Shown here: positions 60,007-64,000 of the stretch, piece by piece
Layout: each line of letters starts with the position of its first letter
Position numbering within the stretch: position 1 is the stretch's first letter
Assembly (NCBI GenBank): GCA_946887045.1
Contig: CAMPKC010000022.1
Coordinates: forward strand, 1 to 64,000
Source of the DNA: an uncultured Sphingobacteriaceae bacterium
GTDB taxonomy: Bacteria > Bacteroidota > Bacteroidia > Sphingobacteriales > Sphingobacteriaceae
Reading direction: 5' to 3'
DNA: 64,000 bases
Notes under the pieces: model-generated
What the model was told of the DNA's origin: nothing
What the model saw: the letters and a program-made list of their open reading frames with translations, nothing else
The model's database searches: none
Translations under genes and position numbers: made by a program

Positions 60007-62289
60007 TTACAGAGTGGGTTTTTGATCATTAGTCGGGAGCTCATTAAATTTCATTGGAATTTTAAACCAAAAGGTCGAGCCTTTTCCTTCCTCACTCGTT
60101 ACGCCGACTTCTCCATTGTGTCTTTTAATGATTTCCGCTGAGATGTACAGGCCTAATCCCAGACCCGAGAATTCTGAGGAAGTCTCTTCAACCCTGAAAA
60201 ACCGGTCGAACACCTTATCTATCTTTTTTTCCGGAATTCCGATTCCAAAATCGGTGACATAAACTTTTAAAAAATCACCCTCCTTTTGAGTGTCGATAAG
60301 GATTTCATCAGCATTTGGAGAATACTTTATTGCATTAGTGATGAAATTTGTCAATACCTGTCCAATTCTGTTTTTATCTCCTTCTATTGGCTCACTGACA
60401 ATATTTTTAAGCGAAATTACATGAGTGCCGGGGCTATGCATTATGCAATCTTCAATTACCTCACCTATATGAAAGCAGCTTATAGTTAGAGTAAGCTTTT
60501 CCGCCTGAATTTTGGCATTGTCCAATAATGCATTAATTAGTGAAGTTAGTCTGTTGATCTGTTCATTAGCTTTAGTAATAAAAACTTTCAGAAGTTTTTC
60601 TTCAGCCCGGGTATCAATTAACCTTTGCAATATTTGAATACTGGCCTTCATCGTAGTAATAGGCGTTTTCAGCTCGTGGCTGGCAACACTCATAAACTCA
60701 TCTTTCTTTTCAAGTAGTTGTTGCATCAGCAGGTTTTGCTTAGCGGCCTCTTCTATTTCTTTGCTGGCTGTTATATCCTGAGTAATAATGATGATTTTCG
60801 CAGGCTTTCCAATTTCATCTCTCTCAAATATTTTCCCCCGCGACCGCGCCCAGCGCCATTGTTTTTGTGTGTTTATCATCTGGTAGTCCAAATGCAGAAT
60901 ATCTTCATCTGCAGCATTTTCAAAGCCGCTAAAATATTCCCGAAACCGGGGCCAGTCATGAGGTTCAACAACAGCTTGCAAAATGTCTATGGATGAATTT
61001 ATAAGTTTATCTACGGGGAAAAAGGAATAGGCCGGAGCCCTGTTTACATATGTGAATCGTAAAGTTGGAAAGTCTAGAATTGTTATTAAATCTGGGCTTG
61101 CTTCTGCTATTTTATCAGTAAAGCGAATGCTTTCTTTAAGCTTTAGCTCAGTTTCTTTTATTGACGTAATATCCGTATAGTAAAATAAAATATCTTTAAC
61201 CACGCCGGTCTGTGTCCGGCTGAAAATCATTGCCTTCGTTTGCAGCCAGTGCCATTTTTCATGAATATCTTTAACGCGGATAATTAAGTTGTGGATATTG
61301 TCATCCGATGTGTCGGCCCGTATTGATTCGATAAGCCGGTTTATTTTCGGGAGATCCTCGGGATGAAGGTATTTTTCGAAATACTCAGAAGAGGGTAATT
61401 CTAATATCTTTTCATCGTAACCTAAAACCTGGCCGATTACTTTGTTGCTATAGGTGTTTTTGTTGTTTATATAATCTGTAATTATGATGATATCAGGCGA
61501 ATTATCTATTAAGGTTTGTGTGAAACGCTTACTTGCCTTTAGTTTCTCCTGGGTTTCTTTTAGTTCATCGATATCCGTTACAGTACCAATCCAGAAATCA
61601 ATTGTATTGTCAGCTGCTTTTACGGGATTTGATCTTCCCAGATGCCATCGATATTCACCATTATACTTCTTAATCCGGTACTCGGCCTCATAAGGCTCGT
61701 CTTTTGACGAGTGCTGATACCATAAGTCTATAACTCTTTCATAATCGTCGGGGTGAATAACCGTTTTCCAAACCTTGCTTATTTCTCCCTCCCACAGCTC
61801 GCCGGTATATTCGGCCCATTTTTTATTAAAATAGATATTTGTACCTATTACGCTTGCTGCAAAAGCAATTTGCGGAATATTGTCTATAAGCGTCTCCAGT
61901 GATAATTGCTTCACATTTTCGAACGCAAAGCGGTCACGCCGGACATCGCTGAGCGCAACTGAAATGCCCGATGCTGATTTGAATATTTCAATGTATAGCC
62001 ATTTTTGATGGGTGTTTGAAAAGACGTTAGTTTTTATGTGTTTTTCGCCCTCGATAGACCGCATTATGATGTTGAAGAGGTTCGGATTATGCTCTATATT
62101 GATGACCTCCCAAATATTTTTGCCTAGCAAATCTTCCCGGGATTTGAGAAGTAGTTTTTCGGTAGCAGGATTTACATACAGGAAATTATAATGACTATCT
62201 AAAAAAAAGAAGCTTTCTTCTAATTGGGCAACGAGTGCTTCCATATGTGCACCCATTAGTTGTTTGTCAATATTATAAGTAATTGGCAT
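60007..62289 (-). CDS. Multi-PAS sensor histidine kinase
   Basis: From the ATG at 62289 (MPITYNIDKQLMGAHMEALV) the 760-residue protein has four PAS domains (about 12-125, 130-250, 255-380, 390-510), a HisKA domain (DEFMSVASHELKTPITTMKASIQIL) and HATPase (NRIGQVLTNFITNAIKYS, DFGIGIPEKKIDKVFDRFFR, GLGLGLYISAEII). It has no receiver and no membrane segment, so it is a soluble kinase with an unknown partner regulator. The kinase core resembles that of 5328-6422. Its stop codon at 60007 is four bases from that of the convergent Hsp70-like gene. The upstream extension to 62421 was not chosen. Confidence 0.93.
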   Translation of the reverse strand: MPITYNIDKQLMGAHMEALVAQLEESFFFLDSHYNFLYVNPATEKLLLKSREDLLGKNIWEVINIEHNPNLFNIIMRSIEGEKHIKTNVFSNTHQKWLYIEIFKSASGISVALSDVRRDRFAFENVKQLSLETLIDNIPQIAFAASVIGTNIYFNKKWAEYTGELWEGEISKVWKTVIHPDDYERVIDLWYQHSSKDEPYEAEYRIKKYNGEYRWHLGRSNPVKAADNTIDFWIGTVTDIDELKETQEKLKASKRFTQTLIDNSPDIIIITDYINNKNTYSNKVIGQVLGYDEKILELPSSEYFEKYLHPEDLPKINRLIESIRADTSDDNIHNLIIRVKDIHEKWHWLQTKAMIFSRTQTGVVKDILFYYTDITSIKETELKLKESIRFTDKIAEASPDLITILDFPTLRFTYVNRAPAYSFFPVDKLINSSIDILQAVVEPHDWPRFREYFSGFENAADEDILHLDYQMINTQKQWRWARSRGKIFERDEIGKPAKIIIITQDITASKEIEEAAKQNLLMQQLLEKKDEFMSVASHELKTPITTMKASIQILQRLIDTRAEEKLLKVFITKANEQINRLTSLINALLDNAKIQAEKLTLTISCFHIGEVIEDCIMHSPGTHVISLKNIVSEPIEGDKNRIGQVLTNFITNAIKYSPNADEILIDTQKEGDFLKVYVTDFGIGIPEKKIDKVFDRFFRVEETSSEFSGLGLGLYISAEIIKRHNGEVGVTSEEGKGSTFWFKIPMKFNELPTNDQKPTL

Positions 62290-62468
62290 GGGGCCTATGT
62301 TGATAATAAGAAAACGGCCATATATGGTCTTTGTTACCGGCTTTTTGCAATTGTAAAAATGATGTGAATAGTTTGTATAAATCTTCACGCAGGGTTTACA
62401 ACCGCATAATTTATGGAACATTGATGGGTGGCCACTGGTTTAAAGTGGATATTAAAGCGGAGGTTAAG

Positions 62469-62963
62469 ATGAAAGTTTTATTGAAAATTACCTTGCTGCT
62501 GGCATTTTTAATTGCACAGGCACCTGGTTTAATAGCACAGGATCATTCTATGATGTCATCCGATTCCAGCCATACGATGGTAAAGGTTGCAGATTTTAAA
62601 TGGATGGATGTGCCACCGGGATTACCTAAAGGAGCTAAAGTCGTAGTTCTTTCGGGAGATCCTTCCAAAGCCGGACCTTTTACCATACGACTGAAGTTTC
62701 CGGAGAATTATACGGTAAGGCCGCACTGGCATCCAACTGCTGAAAATATTACAGTTATTGAAGGTGCTCTTTACATGGGAACGCAGTCAACATTTGATAA
62801 ACAAAAGGCCGGAAAACTTGAGAAAGGAGATTTCGCGGTGATGCCGGCTAAATTTGTTCACTATGCCTTTTGCGAGGTACCTACCGTGGTGCAAATACAT
62901 GGCATGGGGCCTTTTGCCATTACTTATATAAACAAAAGTGACGATCCCCGGAATATGCGATGA
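62469..62963 (+). CDS. Secreted cupin-domain protein
   Basis: From the ATG at 62469 the 164-residue protein has a signal peptide (MKVLLKITLLLAFLIAQAPGLIAQ) and a single cupin: GPFTIRLKFPENYTVRPHWHPTAENITVIEGALYMG with the His pair and Glu that usually bind metal, then GDFAVMPAKFVHYAFCE with a further His. Cupins of this type are metal-binding and may be enzymatic or storage-like; the function is not known. It would be periplasmic. The upstream start at 62331 extends into the divergent kinase promoter region and was not used. Confidence 0.88.
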   Translation: MKVLLKITLLLAFLIAQAPGLIAQDHSMMSSDSSHTMVKVADFKWMDVPPGLPKGAKVVVLSGDPSKAGPFTIRLKFPENYTVRPHWHPTAENITVIEGALYMGTQSTFDKQKAGKLEKGDFAVMPAKFVHYAFCEVPTVVQIHGMGPFAITYINKSDDPRNMR

Positions 62964-63079
62964 TTAATCAACTACTGCAAGACAGGGGCTCTCTGCGTAG
63001 AGCATAGTTTTCTAGTATGATACTTTGGCAAACGCCGAACCGAAATCCATCGGAGTTGGAGAACTTAATTTTAAACGCT

Positions 63080-63427
63080 ATGGCTATTTATTTAACACGC
63101 TTCAGCTATACACCCGAAACATGGGCCCGGTTGACAAAGAATCCTGAAGATCGTAGTGAGGCTGCCCGAAAGTATGTCGAATCTGTCGGAGGAAAACTTA
63201 GGGGCTTCTGGTATGCCCTCGGTGCATACGACGGCTATTTCCTCTGGGAGGCGCCCGATCAGGTTTCGATGGCCACCGTTATAATCGCAATTAACAGCGG
63301 TGGTGCCTTGTCGAAATGCGAAACTACGTTGCTGCTCACGATAGATGAAACAATTCAAGCGCTTGGACGCGTCGATTCTGTTGGCTATAAAGTACCCGGA
63401 GCGATAGCAACACCGGCCTCCGGATGA
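63080..63427 (+). CDS. GYD-domain protein
   Basis: From the ATG at 63080 (MAIYLTRFSYTPETWARLTKNPEDRSEAARKYVESVGGKLRGFWYALGAYDGYFLWEAPD) the 115-residue protein matches the GYD family (PF08734), a ferredoxin-like fold with the GYD motif (GAYDGYFLWEAP). Function is unknown. The upstream in-frame start at 63017 adds an implausible extension. It probably forms part of the cupin transcript, the gap being 116 bases, and is followed by truA on the same strand. Confidence 0.85.
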   Translation: MAIYLTRFSYTPETWARLTKNPEDRSEAARKYVESVGGKLRGFWYALGAYDGYFLWEAPDQVSMATVIIAINSGGALSKCETTLLLTIDETIQALGRVDSVGYKVPGAIATPASG

Positions 63428-63529
63428 AATAGCGAATTTGTCAGAATGAATGCGTTTAGAAGTTTACTTATCTTTATTTGCCAGATGCATAGGGTGTAGT
63501 AATGTATATTTACGGCAAACTTCAACTAT

Positions 63530-64000
63530 TTGCGTTATTTCTTTCATATTGGATACAATGGAGCAAACTATTGCGGCTGGCAAAAGCATGCAAAAGTTAT
63601 AACCGTACAACAGCTTATTGAAACCGCCTTAAGCCAGATTTTTAAAATTCCGGTTACGATAAATGGCTGTGGACGTACCGATGCAGGTGTGCACGCCGGC
63701 CAGTTCTTTTTTCATGCGGATCTCAACGTCGATTGGAACTTTGATTTAAAGTTCCGGATCAATAAAGTGTTACCGCCGGATATTGCAGTGTTCGACATTG
63801 TCGCCATGGAAGGGTTACCGCATGCGCGTTTCGACGCCGTTCAACGTCAATACGATTACTTTATTCATACCTATAAAGATCCATTTTTACATGGCTTCAG
63901 CTCTTTATATCCTGGAAAGAAATTTGATCTGGCAAAGATGAACCAGGCTGCCGAAATTCTACCCTTATATAACGATTATGCTGCCTTCTGCAAATCGCCG
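63530..64000 (+). CDS. truA: tRNA pseudouridine synthase A, 3' end cut by the window
   Basis: TruA converts uridines 38-40 of tRNA anticodon arms to pseudouridine. The frame is open to the window end (157 codons). It carries LRYFFHIGYNGANYCGWQKHAKVITVQQLIETAL, the catalytic-Asp motif NGCGRTDAGVHAGQFFFH, INKVLPPDIAVFDIVAMEGLPHARFDAVQRQYDYFI and PLYNDYAAFCK. The only fitting start is a TTG at 63530; an ATG at 63502 is out of frame and a stop precedes it at 63500. The 3' part lies outside the window. Confidence 0.95.
   Translation, partial: MRYFFHIGYNGANYCGWQKHAKVITVQQLIETALSQIFKIPVTINGCGRTDAGVHAGQFFFHADLNVDWNFDLKFRINKVLPPDIAVFDIVAMEGLPHARFDAVQRQYDYFIHTYKDPFLHGFSSLYPGKKFDLAKMNQAAEILPLYNDYAAFCKSP

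Noticed and set aside
1..64000. CRISPR arrays, tRNA genes and complete insertion sequences.
   Set aside because: No regularly spaced repeat series, no cloverleaf-like sequence with a TTCGA-type arm, and no transposase were found on either strand.

Overview
The window is chromosomal DNA of a Bacteroidota bacterium, most probably a member of the Sphingobacteriaceae (Pedobacter/Mucilaginibacter-like). The support is direct: two secreted proteins carry type IX secretion (T9SS) C-terminal sorting domains, a giant hybrid two-component protein has a periplasmic propeller, several promoters match the Bacteroidota TTTG / TAnnTTTG pattern, Shine-Dalgarno sequences are weak or absent, and TTG starts are repeatedly needed. 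No plasmid, phage or complete insertion sequence is visible, and there is no tRNA, rRNA operon or CRISPR array. One structured RNA, RNase P RNA, is clear. Both ends cut genes: a quinone-oxidoreductase-like MDR protein on the left and truA on the right.

Layout. 0-10 kb: MDR oxidoreductase, a possible small RNA, SelO, an unusual GH43-like protein, a PH-domain protein, thioredoxin, a PAS histidine kinase, MaoC hydratase, an orphan ABC substrate-binding lipoprotein, DUF72, class I aldolase. 10-20 kb: the three-gene transhydrogenase operon pntAA-pntAB-pntB, CHRD lipoprotein, DedA, DUF2236/DUF2809 pair, the regulator-membrane protein-creD operon with two matching palindromes, zinc alcohol dehydrogenase plus partner. 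20-31 kb: amidase, Upf1-like helicase, SGNH hydrolase, sirtuin, NtrC-type regulator, rnpB, CrtA-like monooxygenase, YtxH-like protein, ferritin, a hypothetical protein with kinase-like motifs, DEDDh/GIY-YIG nuclease. 31-43 kb: a 1425-residue hybrid sensor, cydAB, DUF983, a large PKD/T9SS protein, a DACNV/diadenylate-cyclase-like protein. 43.5-50 kb: the most accessory-looking part, with a TlpA-like protein, an unrecognised gene enclosed by direct repeats and palindromes, DinB, an SdiA-regulated-like protein, mnmE and an 800-base gene-poor stretch. 50-64 kb: a 1458-residue secreted alginate-lyase-like protein, DUF1348, two PAS sensor kinases on either side of a short Hsp70-like protein, cupin, GYD and truA.

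How the genes work together. Redox and respiration are well represented (cytochrome bd, transhydrogenase, thioredoxin, SelO, ferritin), as is environmental sensing (four sensor kinases, an NtrC-type activator and a DAC-like protein). Polysaccharide use and surface export are represented by the alginate-lyase-like, GH43-like and PKD proteins. The observations most worth following are the kinase-fold-like hypothetical protein, the DAC-like protein with an altered RHR motif, the paired operators of the creD operon, the possible sigma-54-driven small RNA, and the repeat-bracketed unit at 45-46 kb.
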